This document shows, piece after piece, positions 17,176-26,326 of a stretch of DNA of 64,000 bases. This stretch comes from Bacillota bacterium (GTDB lineage Bacteria > Bacillota > Sulfobacillia > JABLXB01), in assembly GCA_013178305.1 (NCBI GenBank), contig JABLXB010000007.1, positions 1 through 64,000 on the forward strand, written 5' to 3'. The position numbers were made by a program, and so were the translations under genes. Positions within the stretch are counted from its first letter, which is position 1. Every line of letters starts with the position of its first letter. The notes beneath the pieces were generated by a model. The model saw only the letters and a program-made list of their open reading frames with translations, did no database searches and was not told the origin of the DNA.

Positions 17176-18381
17176 TCAGTCCTTCGGCGCGTATTTCTTG
17201 TAGAATACGAGTTTGTCGCCCTTGGCCTGCAGGATCGATGCTACCTTGTCCAGCGGGTTGTGGGTCTTCGGATCCATGGTGATCGGGCCCTGCGCAAGCT
17301 TGACGTCTTTCGCGGCCTCCGCTGCGTCGCGGATGGCCTGACCCTCGGCCTTGCCGGCCCTCTTGATGCAGTCGGCGAGGAAGTACGTGAGGTCATAGCC
17401 CATCGTGAAGTTGGACCACTCCTCGCTCTTCCCGAACTTCGCCGTGTACTTCTTGTCGAGCTCGGCGATGGGCGGATCCTCGATCGACATGTGCGTCACC
17501 CAGAAGCTCCCCTGGAGCTCGGGGCCGGCCATCTCGAGCATCTTCACGGATGCGCCGTCGCCACCCATGAACACGGCGTCCTTGATTCCGAGTTCGCGCG
17601 CCTGCTTGGCAGGCAGGGCGATTTCCTTGTACAGGTTCGGAAGTACGATCGCCTCGGGCTTCTTCGCCTTGATCTGGCTGAGCTGCGGCCTGAAGTCGAC
17701 GTCGCCCTCCTTGAACGCCCACTTGCCGACGACCTTGCCGCCGAGCGCCTCGAAGCTCTTGATGAAGTACTCGGTCAGACCGGTGGAGTAGTCGGAGGTG
17801 ACGTCATAGAGGACGGCCGCGCTCTTCTTCCCAATCTCCTTGTAGAGGAAGTGCGCGATGACCTTGCCCTGATACGGGTCGATGAAGCAAAGCCTGAACG
17901 ACCAGGGCTTCGGGTTGCCGGCGTCGTCCACGGTCACCTTCGGGTTGGTGGCGAACGATCCGATCTGCGGGATCTTGGCCTCGGCGACAACCGCGCCGGT
18001 CGCGATGTTCACGCCGCTGTAGTTCGAGCCGAGCAGGGCGACGATCTTGTGCTCGGAAAGGACCTTCTTCACGGCGTTGACAGAGTCGGCTGCGTTGCCG
18101 CGGCCGTCTGCCACGATCATTTCGAGCGGGCGGCCAAGCACGCCACCGGCCTTATTGATCTCTTCAATGGCTATCTTTGCGCCGTTGACTTCCGCCTGGC
18201 CCCAGACAGCGCCATCGCCCGTCACGTGTGCCAGGTAACCGAACTTGATTGGCTCGGGGCCTGCCGGCTTCGGCGGTTCGGCGGGCTTGGCAGGCTCCGC
18301 GGGCTTCGCCGGCTGGCCGCAGCCTGCGAGCAGCGCCACGACGAGCATTAGCGAAACTGCTGCTGCGATGAGTCTCTTCAT
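17176..18381 (-). CDS. livJ: Branched-chain amino acid-type substrate-binding lipoprotein LivJ
   Basis: A 401-residue periplasmic-binding-protein-like lipoprotein. The signal peptide ends in LLAGCGQ (lipobox Cys about residue 21). A short Pro/Ala/Lys repeat spacer follows, then a type 1 binding fold (IKFGYLAHVTGDGA; ALLGSNYSGVNIATGAVVAE; SAAVLYDVTSDYSTG). It captures the substrate outside the membrane and feeds LivHM. It is the first gene of the operon, preceded by GGGAGGTCC. The ligand cannot be told from sequence. Confidence 0.93.
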   Translation of the reverse strand: MKRLIAAAVSLMLVVALLAGCGQPAKPAEPAKPAEPPKPAGPEPIKFGYLAHVTGDGAVWGQAEVNGAKIAIEEINKAGGVLGRPLEMIVADGRGNAADSVNAVKKVLSEHKIVALLGSNYSGVNIATGAVVAEAKIPQIGSFATNPKVTVDDAGNPKPWSFRLCFIDPYQGKVIAHFLYKEIGKKSAAVLYDVTSDYSTGLTEYFIKSFEALGGKVVGKWAFKEGDVDFRPQLSQIKAKKPEAIVLPNLYKEIALPAKQARELGIKDAVFMGGDGASVKMLEMAGPELQGSFWVTHMSIEDPPIAELDKKYTAKFGKSEEWSNFTMGYDLTYFLADCIKRAGKAEGQAIRDAAEAAKDVKLAQGPITMDPKTHNPLDKVASILQAKGDKLVFYKKYAPKD

Positions 18382-18758
18382 TTCGGCGGACCTCCCTCTG
18401 AATGGGCTTCAGAAACCACGATCTAACCTGATGATTTCCGGTTTCCGGGGCTCGTTTTGGGTGAGGCGCAACCCCCCTTCCCTCACGCATGATAGGGCTA
18501 AATTCGACGCAAATGACGTAAAACCTATCGAAAATTTATTGGATTTCACTTCAATTCTTTCGTCCAGTATGTACAGTACGCAGCTCGTGGCCATAATCAT
18601 TCGGTATTCCGCGACAGGGACCTTCACGCGAAAGGATGGAAAGTGGAGGCAGGAGCCGGTCTCCGGCCTGTAGAAGAACACCACCGTTTGGGTTGACGTT
18701 GCGAGTCTGTCCTGCTAGCATAGGGTAGGGTTACAGCGTCCGTAGGGGGGAACGACCG
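18382..18758. other. Divergent intergenic region between livJ and the RnfG-like gene
   Basis: 377 bp, AT-richer than its neighbours around 18500-18560. It must contain the liv promoter (not identified with confidence) and the promoter at 18693-18721. Short frames here look random. Confidence 0.5.
18693..18721 (+). promoter_or_regulatory. Sigma-A type promoter for the RnfG-like gene
   Basis: TTGACG (18693-18698), a 17-bp spacer, and TAGCAT (18716-18721), about 38 bp before the GTG at 18759. Confidence 0.6.
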
Positions 18759-19289
18759 GTGAAAGAAATCCTGAGACTGGGGCTCATCCTGATGATCGTT
18801 TGCGCGGTCGCGGCCGGCAGTCTGGCCTGGGTATACCAGACCACCAGGCCGGTCATTGAAGAGCGGAAGGTCCGGGACTTCAACGCGGCGTTGAACGCCG
18901 TCTTGCCCGAAGCCGATTCTTTCAAAGAAGTGAAGGACGGCGGCGTCTCACTTTACTACGGGACGAAAGGCGGCAAGACCGTTGGCGTCGCCATCCCGGT
19001 TGAGTCGAAAGGCTACGGCTCGAGCCCGATCAGCATGGTTGTGGGCGTTGACCCCACCGGCAAGGTGCTCAAGGTGAAGGTGCTGAGCCACAGCGAGACC
19101 GCGGGCCTGGGCTCGAAGATCGAAGGGGAATCGTTCCTCAAGCAATTCGCCGGCAAAACCCCTGCGTCCGCCCTGGCTGTCGGGCAGGACGTGGACGCGA
19201 TCTCGGGCGCTACGATTTCCTCCAGGGGCGCTACGGCGGGGATCAAGAAGGCGCTGCAGTCGTTTGCGAATGCCCAGAAGACCAAATAG
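18759..19289 (+). CDS. RnfG-like FMN-binding membrane protein
   Basis: 176 residues with one N-terminal membrane segment (about 5-27) and an outside FMN-binding domain ending in AISGATISSRG, the motif whose Ser/Thr carries covalently bound FMN in RnfG/NqrC/NosR-type proteins. No rnfCDEAB genes are nearby, so it is not part of a visible Rnf complex. It may be an extracytoplasmic electron carrier. GTG start with a GGGGGG site eight bases upstream. A hairpin terminator follows, and a two-component pair lies downstream. Confidence 0.85.
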   Translation: MKEILRLGLILMIVCAVAAGSLAWVYQTTRPVIEERKVRDFNAALNAVLPEADSFKEVKDGGVSLYYGTKGGKTVGVAIPVESKGYGSSPISMVVGVDPTGKVLKVKVLSHSETAGLGSKIEGESFLKQFAGKTPASALAVGQDVDAISGATISSRGATAGIKKALQSFANAQKTK

Positions 19290-19327
19290 GGGGAGCAGCC
19301 ACGAGCGGTGGTTGAGTGTTTGACGAT

Positions 19328-19350
19328 GCGGCGGGGTACTCCCCCGCCGC
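19328..19350 (+). terminator. Hairpin terminator after the RnfG-like gene
   Basis: Nine-base GC stem (GCGGCGGGG / CCCCGCCGC) with a 5-nt loop, followed by a weak T-rich tail (tgtgtcttt). Confidence 0.6.
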
Positions 19351-19419
19351 TCGCTGTGTCTTTGGCCCCTCAGGGTGGTACAATTGGGTTGGACTGGCAC
19401 CGCGAAGGAGGAGTATGGG

Positions 19420-20079
19420 TTGGACAAGATCACCGTCCTGCTGGCAGATGACCACACCATAGTCAGAGAGGGCACGCGGGAACTCCTCGAACGGGAACCG
19501 GACATCGAAGTGGTGGCCGAGGCGTCCGACGGCGATGAGGCGGTGGAACTTACACAAAATACCCGGCCCAAGGTAGTCGTAATGGACGTAGCCATGCCGG
19601 GCACCAATGGTCTCGAGGCGACGCGCCTCATCAAGCAGCGCGCGCCGCAGACCGCGGTGCTCGTGTTCAGCGCGTACGACGATGATGCATACGTGTTCGC
19701 GGTGCTGGAAGCCGGGGCGGCGGGATACCTCCTCAAGAACGCCAGGGGCGCCGAGCTCATCCAGGCCATCAGGGCCGTTTCATCCGGTGAGTCGGTATTG
19801 CACCCGTCCGTCGCCAGGAAAGTGCTGTCGCGCATGGCGGCGAGAAGCCGCACCGAGGCCGCCCCGAAAGACGACGAGGAATCGTTGAGTGAAAGGGAGC
19901 TCGAAGTCCTCGGCCTTGCCGCGCGGGGCATGAGCAACAAGGAGATAGCGGGGACTTTGCGGATAAGCCCCAGGACGGTGCAGGTTCACCTCGGTAACAT
20001 ATTCTCCAAGCTCCAGGTGGGGTCGCGCACGGAGGCGGTGATCCTCGGGGTCAAGAGGGGATGGATAAAGCTTGAGTAG
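19420..20079 (+). CDS. NarL/FixJ-type response regulator
   Basis: 219 residues. Receiver domain with LLADDH (acidic pocket), phospho-acceptor Asp in VVMDVAMPG, and the conserved Lys in YLLKNA. A LuxR-type helix-turn-helix ([20 protein letters not shown]) follows. TTG at 19420 is chosen because AAGGAGG lies eight bases upstream; a longer frame to 19375 lacks a site. The next gene, its kinase, overlaps by 8 bp. Targets are unknown. Confidence 0.93.
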   Translation: MDKITVLLADDHTIVREGTRELLEREPDIEVVAEASDGDEAVELTQNTRPKVVVMDVAMPGTNGLEATRLIKQRAPQTAVLVFSAYDDDAYVFAVLEAGAAGYLLKNARGAELIQAIRAVSSGESVLHPSVARKVLSRMAARSRTEAAPKDDEESLSERELEVLGLAARGMSNKEIAGTLRISPRTVQVHLGNIFSKLQVGSRTEAVILGVKRGWIKLE

Positions 20080-21736
20080 GGAGGCGGGACGCACGGGCAC
20101 GCTCCGCGCGGGCGTGCTTCTCGAGATGATGGATCTCGTCTCGGGGGTCGTCGACCTCGACGACGCCCTGCCGAGGATCGCGCAGTTCGCGAGGCAGTTC
20201 TTCAACGTGAGCGAGGCGGGCGTATTCCTATACGGGGAAGGCCGGAAGTCCGTCACGCTCGCCGCGGTCGCAGCCTCCGGTGATGCGGACCCGGCCCACT
20301 CGGACGACGCTCCTCCAGGCGACCAGGCCGGTGGTCCCGCTCTAGGCGGCGAGACCATCGCCCTCCGCATCCACGAGCGCAGCGTGTTTGCGCGCGTGCT
20401 GGATCACGATGGGGTATTGGAAATTACCGACCCCGCCGGCCTTCAGGACGTCGTTGACTTCTCAAAGTTCAAGGTGCTTTACCTGGCCCCGATGGTCGCC
20501 GCCGAGGGCGTGCTGGGAGTAATGTTGCTGGGCATGCGGAACGGCGAAACCCCGGACGCCGATTCGCGGTTAGACCGGCAGGGCCTCCGGTTGTTCGCGA
20601 TCATGGCGAGGCAGGCCGCGGTCATAATCAGCCGCGCGAGGCTGTTTGCCAACCTGGAGAAATCCGAGGATCAATACAGGAGGCTGACCGAGAACGCGAG
20701 TGACATAGTGTTCTCGCTCGATGCCAGCGGGCGGTTCGCCTTCCTCAACTCGCGGGTGTACGACATCCTGGGTTACAGGCCCGAGGAACTCGTGGGCCAG
20801 TACTACTCGGAGATCGTCACGCCGGAGTCCTGGGAGGGCGCGAGGAACGCCCTCAAGAGCAGCGTGGATGCCGGTAGCTCGCAGGTGTCGTACGAGTGGG
20901 TCGCAACCCCGAAGGCGGGCTCGGCGAAGGGGGACATGGTACTCCTGGACGTCCGCGCGTCAATCCTGACCCGCGATGGGCAGTACGCGGGGCAGCAGGG
21001 GATAGCGCGTGACGTCACCGAGCAGCGCCGGATGGAGCAGGAGATCCGCCAGTCGAGACAGCGGCAATCGGAAATGCGGGATTATCTGGCCCTCGTGACG
21101 CGGGTGCAGGAAGAAGAGCGTAAACGGGTGGCGCGTGAACTCCACGACGACACCGCCCAGGCGCTCATCGCCCTCTCGCGGAGGCTGGAGATGGCTATCA
21201 GGTACGTGAAGGGTGACCCGGCGGAGGCGTGCCGCCGCCTGGAGGAACTGGCGAAGCTGGTTGACACGACGCTCGGGAACGTTCGGAGGTTTACGAGGGA
21301 TCTGAGGCCCCCGGTCCTGGACGACCTCGGGCTGATACCCGCGCTGGAGTGGCTGGTCTCCGACATACAGGAGCACTATGCCATCAAGAGCGCGGTTGTC
21401 GTGGAGGGCGAGCCGAGGAGGCTCCCGCCGGACCTCGAGGTGGCGTTGTTCAGGATAGCGCAGGAGGCGCTGAACAACGTCACCAAACACGCGCAGGCTG
21501 CTTCGGCGACGGTTCGCGTTGAATACGCCGCCGACACGATCAGGCTCATCATCCAGGACGACGGGACCGGCTTCGACGCCGAAGACGCCCACCGCAAGTT
21601 CGCCGCGCATGGAAGGCTGGGCATAGTCGGAATGAACGAACGCGCACAGCTCATCGGGGGCGAACTCAAGGTGTCATCGAGCCCTTCGCGGGGCACCACG
21701 GTGGGGCTCGAAGTTCCGATACGCAAGAATGCTTAG
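20072..21736 (+). CDS. Cytoplasmic NarL-family sensor histidine kinase (GAF-PAS-HisKA_3)
   Basis: 554 residues without a membrane segment. GAF-like domain at about 20-190, PAS at 195-320 ([16 protein letters not shown]), HisKA_3 with the phospho-His in [14 protein letters not shown] (about 360), and HATPase_c with ALNNVTKHA (N box) and DDGTGFD (G1). It phosphorylates the regulator encoded just upstream. The stimulus is inside the cell or membrane-soluble; no cysteine cluster or haem motif is evident. TTG start overlapping the regulator stop. Confidence 0.93.
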   Translation: MSREAGRTGTLRAGVLLEMMDLVSGVVDLDDALPRIAQFARQFFNVSEAGVFLYGEGRKSVTLAAVAASGDADPAHSDDAPPGDQAGGPALGGETIALRIHERSVFARVLDHDGVLEITDPAGLQDVVDFSKFKVLYLAPMVAAEGVLGVMLLGMRNGETPDADSRLDRQGLRLFAIMARQAAVIISRARLFANLEKSEDQYRRLTENASDIVFSLDASGRFAFLNSRVYDILGYRPEELVGQYYSEIVTPESWEGARNALKSSVDAGSSQVSYEWVATPKAGSAKGDMVLLDVRASILTRDGQYAGQQGIARDVTEQRRMEQEIRQSRQRQSEMRDYLALVTRVQEEERKRVARELHDDTAQALIALSRRLEMAIRYVKGDPAEACRRLEELAKLVDTTLGNVRRFTRDLRPPVLDDLGLIPALEWLVSDIQEHYAIKSAVVVEGEPRRLPPDLEVALFRIAQEALNNVTKHAQAASATVRVEYAADTIRLIIQDDGTGFDAEDAHRKFAAHGRLGIVGMNERAQLIGGELKVSSSPSRGTTVGLEVPIRKNA

Positions 21737-21858
21737 CGCCGGCTCATTCCACTAGGCGTCTTTTCCAGGCTTGTTTACGCATAGGATCTAATACCCTGCC
21801 GGGGGCCGCTCTGATAGAGTCATAATTAGGAAACGGCTTTGGGCAGGGGATGATCTGA

Positions 21859-22497
21859 GTGGAAAACGTCGAGCAACTCGTTCACAAGGCGAAATCGGGG
21901 GACAGGGCAGCGCTCGAAGAACTCATAGCGGTCCACGAGAAGCGCATCTATAACTTCATCTACAGGCTGACCGGGAACCCCGACGACGCAGCGGACCTGG
22001 CGCAGGAAACATTCCTGAGGGTGTGCACGTCAATAAGCTGCTTCCGCGGGGATTCGTCTTTTGTATCGTGGCTTTACAGGATCGCGTCGAACGTGTGCGT
22101 AGACCGCGCGAGGCGAAGGTCGAGGAGGCGTACGGTATCTCTGGATGCTCCCGTGAGCGTCGAGGACGGGGAGTTCCTGTGGGCGCTGTCCGATGACTCA
22201 CCGGGCCCTTGCGACGCGGTGGAGGCCGCGGAGGTCGGAGAGGTGGTACGGCGCGCCGTAGCGTCGCTCCCCGTGGACTACCGGACGGTAGTGGTGCTCC
22301 ACGACCTGCAGGACCTCTCGTACCGGGAGATCGCGGACGTGGTCGGTTGCCCGATCGGTACGGTAAAGTCGCGGCTGAACCGGGGCCGGCTGGCCCTGAA
22401 GGAGCGCCTTCTGGCCCGTGGCGCCGACCGCTTTCTCGAGTCCAGGTGGGGTGAAGTCCCCGCGCCGGCGTCTCGCCTGATGCCGTTGGCGGTCTGA
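21859..22497 (+). CDS. ECF-type RNA polymerase sigma factor
   Basis: 212 residues. Sigma region 2 (IYNFIYRLTGNPDDAADLAQ) and region 4 (LSYREIADVVGCPIGTVKSR) are joined by a short linker, with an extra 30-residue tail. It directs polymerase to a small set of promoters. The VanW/G5 protein gene follows after 67 bp. No anti-sigma gene is recognisable beside it. Confidence 0.93.
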   Translation: MENVEQLVHKAKSGDRAALEELIAVHEKRIYNFIYRLTGNPDDAADLAQETFLRVCTSISCFRGDSSFVSWLYRIASNVCVDRARRRSRRRTVSLDAPVSVEDGEFLWALSDDSPGPCDAVEAAEVGEVVRRAVASLPVDYRTVVVLHDLQDLSYREIADVVGCPIGTVKSRLNRGRLALKERLLARGADRFLESRWGEVPAPASRLMPLAV

Positions 22498-22564
22498 CGG
22501 CCGGCGGATTCGCACGGACGCCCGCGCGCCCGCACTGAGAAGGGTTTGGAAAGAGGAGAGCAAC

Positions 22565-24133
22565 ATGTCTGCAAGTATCATCGTGGGAACGCAGACCGTC
22601 CTCGTAACGAGGACCGAGAATAGAAGCAGGGCCAGGCGGAAGGTCAGGCTCGCGGCCACCGCCATAGCCGTTGTCATACTGCTATGCAGCGCCGGCGCCG
22701 CATCGATGGTCGCCGTGGCGCAGCCGAGGATCCCGGGCGGTACATACGTGGCCGGCATCCACGTGGGCGGGCTGACCCGCCCCGAAGCGGTCACAAAGGT
22801 GCGCGAATCGCTCGCCTGGGAGAGCCGCAAGATCACGGTCCGAACGAGCAACCCCGGCCAGGCTTCTGGCCAGGCGTTCCAGGAGGTCGTCACGCTCGCG
22901 CAGCTCGGTTTGAAGCCGAGGATCGAGGACACGGTCAACAGCCTGCCCACGACGTACTTGCCCTCGAAGCCGGAGTCGCGACGCGACTTCAACCTGCTGG
23001 TCACGCTCGACGACGCCAGGTTCAACGAGACCGTCGGGCGATACCGCTCGGCACTCGACAAGCAGGCGTACGACGCGAGGCTATCGGTGGACGACAAGGA
23101 CAACGTCCAGATAATCCCCGAGATCCCCGGAGTATCCGTCAACGGGGAGAATCTGAGGGCGTCGCTTGTGAAGGACGGCAAATGGGCGGCTGTCATATCC
23201 GAGGTGACGATCCCTCTGGATATCGTTACGCCCGAGGTAACAGAGCAGAACCTGAGGGGCCTGGGGATAAGGCGGAAGATATCGTCGTTTTCGACGGCGC
23301 ACAACAAGGACAACGACAGGACCGACAACATCAGGCTCGCGGCGCTCAAGCTGGATAACTACATGCTCGCACCCGGCGAGGTGTTCTCCTTCAACGACGT
23401 GGTGGGGCCGAGGAACGCCGAGGACGGGTACAAGGAAACGCCGGTATACTGGCGCAACGAGGTGAGGAAGGGTCTTGGCGGCGGCGTCTGCCAGTTGTCC
23501 ACGACCCTGTACAACGTCGTCCTGCTGGCGAACCTCGAGGTGGTGGAGCGTCACTCCCACAGCCTGACGGTGGACTACGTCCCGCTCGGGCGCGACGCGG
23601 CTGTCTCGTACGGCGAGGTCGACTTCAAGTTCAGGAACAACACGCCGAACTACGTGCTGCTGAAGTCGAGCGTTTCGGGTGGTAAGGTCAACATCAGTAT
23701 GTTCGGCGACCTGGATGGCGACCCGAAGGTCGCGATAAAGACCGAAGTCCTCAAGAAGGTTGAGTTCGGCGAGGAGACCGTGCAGGACCCCAGGATGCCG
23801 AAGGGGCAGGTCAAGGTCAGGGAAGGCAAGCCCGGGTACGTCGTCAGGTCGGAGCGGCTCGTATACGTGGACGGGAAGCAGGTCAGCAAGGAGTTGCTGG
23901 GGGTCAGCAGGTACTTCCCGCTGAGCAAGCAGATCAAACTGGGGCCCGGCGCCCAGCCGCCCGCTCAGGCAACGCCCGCTCCGGCGACGGCCAACGGGCC
24001 TGCGCAGGTGGCCCGGCCGTCGCAGTCAGTGGGTCAGAACCAGCCGGCCCAGCAGCCGCCCCAGCAGACCCAGCCACCGTCGTCGTCACAGGCGGCTCCG
24101 GGGGATCAGGCGGGACAGCGGCCTACGAGTTAA
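22565..24133 (+). CDS. VanW/YoaR-like membrane-anchored protein with G5 domain
   Basis: 522 residues. A short basic cytoplasmic end is followed by one membrane segment (about 27-52). Next come a peptidoglycan-binding-like region (GGTYVAGIHVGGLTRPEAV), the VanW domain (LAPGEVFSFNDVVGPRNA; GGGVCQLSTTLYNVVLLANL), a G5-like domain (about 395-455) and a Pro/Gln/Ala-rich tail. The family is found at the cell envelope of Gram-positives; its enzymatic role is not settled. ATG start with a good GAAAGAGGAG site. It is probably co-transcribed with the ECF sigma factor. Confidence 0.9.
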   Translation: MSASIIVGTQTVLVTRTENRSRARRKVRLAATAIAVVILLCSAGAASMVAVAQPRIPGGTYVAGIHVGGLTRPEAVTKVRESLAWESRKITVRTSNPGQASGQAFQEVVTLAQLGLKPRIEDTVNSLPTTYLPSKPESRRDFNLLVTLDDARFNETVGRYRSALDKQAYDARLSVDDKDNVQIIPEIPGVSVNGENLRASLVKDGKWAAVISEVTIPLDIVTPEVTEQNLRGLGIRRKISSFSTAHNKDNDRTDNIRLAALKLDNYMLAPGEVFSFNDVVGPRNAEDGYKETPVYWRNEVRKGLGGGVCQLSTTLYNVVLLANLEVVERHSHSLTVDYVPLGRDAAVSYGEVDFKFRNNTPNYVLLKSSVSGGKVNISMFGDLDGDPKVAIKTEVLKKVEFGEETVQDPRMPKGQVKVREGKPGYVVRSERLVYVDGKQVSKELLGVSRYFPLSKQIKLGPGAQPPAQATPAPATANGPAQVARPSQSVGQNQPAQQPPQQTQPPSSSQAAPGDQAGQRPTS

Positions 24134-24159
24134 GACCTGCGAGTCAAGGGCGTGTATAC

Positions 24160-24196
24160 CGGAGGGCGCGTACGCTGGGTGCGCGCCCTCCGCTTT
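24160..24196. terminator. Bidirectional terminator between the VanW gene and the small membrane-protein gene
   Basis: Ten-base stem ggagggcgcg / cgcgccctcc (24161-24170 and 24182-24191), followed by gcttttc. It lies between convergent genes. Confidence 0.75.
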
Positions 24197-24394
24197 TCAG
24201 GTCTTGTGTTCGGTTGGTTGGTCCTTCGATTCCAGCGCCGACGCTATCCTCTCCAGGGCCGTGGTCGCGCGGGATACCAGGACGAAGAAGTAAACGATCA
24301 GCGCGATGTACACCAGGCCGAAGAGTAAACCCATTCCGGAGAACGCTGTTCTCGCAAACAAGGCGTCAGACCTCCCCTGTCGTTGTCTACTCAT
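24197..24394 (-). CDS. Small single-pass membrane protein
   Basis: About 65 residues: a basic N-terminus, one hydrophobic segment (MGLLFGLVYIALIVYFFVLV) and a short amphipathic tail (ALERIASALES). Such tiny proteins recur in clostridia, without known function. The frame is open to 24493; ATG at 24394 gives the most natural protein, but no strong ribosome site decides it. Confidence 0.55.
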   Translation of the reverse strand: MSRQRQGRSDALFARTAFSGMGLLFGLVYIALIVYFFVLVSRATTALERIASALESKDQPTEHKT

Positions 24395-24587
24395 TAGCTT
24401 GAGTTGCTGATTCGCGTAAATTACTTGGTATCCTCCGGAAGACGCAAGGGCGTTTCCAGGGCTGCCCCGATGCGCGGCGGCATCAGCAGCCACGCCGGGC
24501 GAGCAATCCTCGCGGCTCCTTCTGCATGCGGAAAGCCCGCCATGAAAGCCTCAACCCTGCGAATCGTGATCGATTGGCGCATCATCC

Positions 24588-24604
24588 CGGCATGAATATT
24601 GCAT
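24588..24604 (+). promoter_or_regulatory. Sigma-54 (-24/-12) promoter upstream of the CoA-transferase
   Basis: cggcatgaatattgcat has GG (24589-24590) and GC (24601-24602) exactly ten bases apart in the TGGCAy-N5-TTGCw pattern. Just upstream, 24558-24581, is an imperfect dyad around aatcgtgatcgatt. It fits control by the sigma-54 activator at 32949-34523. The rest of the gap 24395-24711 shows nothing else. Confidence 0.7.
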
Positions 24605-24711
24605 TTCATAGTGGGCAGCAAGCCTGGGGAACGAGAGAGCGGAGGCGCATTCCTGCGCCGGTGGTGGGCGCCACGGGCCCTGCCAGGATTTCCTTCGCGG
24701 GAGTGATGCAA

Positions 24712-26277
24712 ATGAAGAACAAACTTATGACCGCCAACGAGGCCGTGCGGCTCATTAACTCCGGAGACACTGTGGGCATCAGCGGCTTCATAGGCATGGG
24801 CCATCCCGAAGAAATCTCAAAAGCAATCGAGAGGCGCTTCCTCGAAACGGGTGAGCCACGCGAGCTCACCCTAACATTCGGCGCCAGCCAGAACGACGGT
24901 AAGTCGAACTGGGGGCTGAACCGCTGGGCGAAGGAGGGAATGGTAAAGCGGGTAATCTCCGGCCACTGGAACCTTCAGCCCGATCTGGTCAATCTGGCGA
25001 TCGAGAACAAGATCGAGGCCTACAACCTGCCGCAGGGTGTGATGATGCACCTTTACCGCGCGATTGCCGGCCGCAAGCCCGGGGTACTGACGCGTATAGG
25101 GCTCCGGACTTTCGTCGACCCGAGGGAAACGGGGGGCAAACTCAACAAGGTCACAACCAGGGACATCGTCGAATTGATGGAGATCGACGGTGAGGAGTTC
25201 CTGTTCTACAAATCCTTTCCCGTAGATGTCTCCGTCATCAGAGGAACTACCGCGGATGAGAAAGGTAACATCGCGATCGAAAAAGAAGGTATCTCCTTGG
25301 AGTTCCTGGCCCTGGCGCTTGCTGCCAAGGGGTCCGGAGGGAAGGTGATCGCCCAGGTGGAAAGGGTCACCCAGGCTGGCACCCTCGACCCGCGCAAAGT
25401 AAAGGTCCCCGGCATCATGGTTGACGCAGTGGTCGTAGCCAAACCCGAGAACCACTGGCAAACCATGGTTGAGCAGTATAACCCGGCTTTCTGCGGGGAC
25501 ATCAAACTGCCGCTGAAAGCGATCGCACCCCTCCCCATGAGCGACAGGAAGATAATCTGCCGGAGGGCGGCAATGGAACTGGTCCCCAATGCCGTGATCA
25601 ACCTGGGCATAGGCATGCCCGAGGGCGTTGGAGCCATCGCCGCCGAAGAGGGACTTGCAGACTACCTTACGATGACCGTGGAGCCCGGGCTTATTGGGGG
25701 AGTCCCACAGTCCGGGCTGAATTTCGGCTGCTCGCTGAACCCCGAAGCGATCATCGACCACCCATACATGTTCGACTTCTACGACGGCGGCGGGCTTGAC
25801 CTCGCGGTGCTCGGACTCGCCGAGGCCGACTGTTCCGGCAACGTCAACGTGAGCAAGTTCGGGCCGAGGATCGCCGGGGCCGGTGGGTTCGTCAACATCA
25901 GCCAGAGCGCGAAGAAGGTGGTGTTCGCGGGGACTTTGACCGCCGGCGGCCTGGAGATCGCCGTTGAAAACGGGCGAGTCACGGTCGTCAAGGAAGGCAA
26001 GATCAAGAAGATGGTCCAAAAGGTAGAGCATATCACGTTCAGCGGCGAGTATGCCCGCAGCATAGGGAGGAGAGTGCTGTACATCACCGAGCGCGCCGTC
26101 TTCGAGCTCAGACCTGAGGGGTTCACGCTGACCGAGATCGCACCCGGCATCGACCTGGAGCGGGATGTGCTGGACCAGATGGATTTCCGGCCGCTCGTCG
26201 CCGCCGGACTGCGCGGAATGGACCCCAGGATATTCGCGGACGGTGCGATGGGCTTGAAGAATGGGTTTCCGTCGTAA
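24712..26277 (+). CDS. Acyl-CoA:acetate/propionate CoA-transferase (family I)
   Basis: 521 residues, the usual length for a fused two-subunit CoA-transferase. The N-terminal half begins MTANEAVRLINSGDTVGISGF; the C-terminal half carries NLGIGMPEGV and the catalytic-Glu segment TVEPGLIGGVPQSG. It would move CoA between acids and so activate a carboxylic acid without ATP. ATG at 24712 has GGGAG eight bases upstream; longer frames to 24526 run through the promoter. It is the first gene of the catabolic cluster, behind a sigma-54 promoter. Confidence 0.9.
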   Translation: MKNKLMTANEAVRLINSGDTVGISGFIGMGHPEEISKAIERRFLETGEPRELTLTFGASQNDGKSNWGLNRWAKEGMVKRVISGHWNLQPDLVNLAIENKIEAYNLPQGVMMHLYRAIAGRKPGVLTRIGLRTFVDPRETGGKLNKVTTRDIVELMEIDGEEFLFYKSFPVDVSVIRGTTADEKGNIAIEKEGISLEFLALALAAKGSGGKVIAQVERVTQAGTLDPRKVKVPGIMVDAVVVAKPENHWQTMVEQYNPAFCGDIKLPLKAIAPLPMSDRKIICRRAAMELVPNAVINLGIGMPEGVGAIAAEEGLADYLTMTVEPGLIGGVPQSGLNFGCSLNPEAIIDHPYMFDFYDGGGLDLAVLGLAEADCSGNVNVSKFGPRIAGAGGFVNISQSAKKVVFAGTLTAGGLEIAVENGRVTVVKEGKIKKMVQKVEHITFSGEYARSIGRRVLYITERAVFELRPEGFTLTEIAPGIDLERDVLDQMDFRPLVAAGLRGMDPRIFADGAMGLKNGFPS

Positions 26278-26326
26278 GGGCGCCACGGGATACCTAACGA
26301 AAAACAGCCTCCAGGGAGGGATTATC

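Noticed and set aside
17260-18351. 363-codon plus-strand frame over livJ
   Set aside because: Mirror of a high-GC gene; livJ has a signal peptide, family motifs and operon place.
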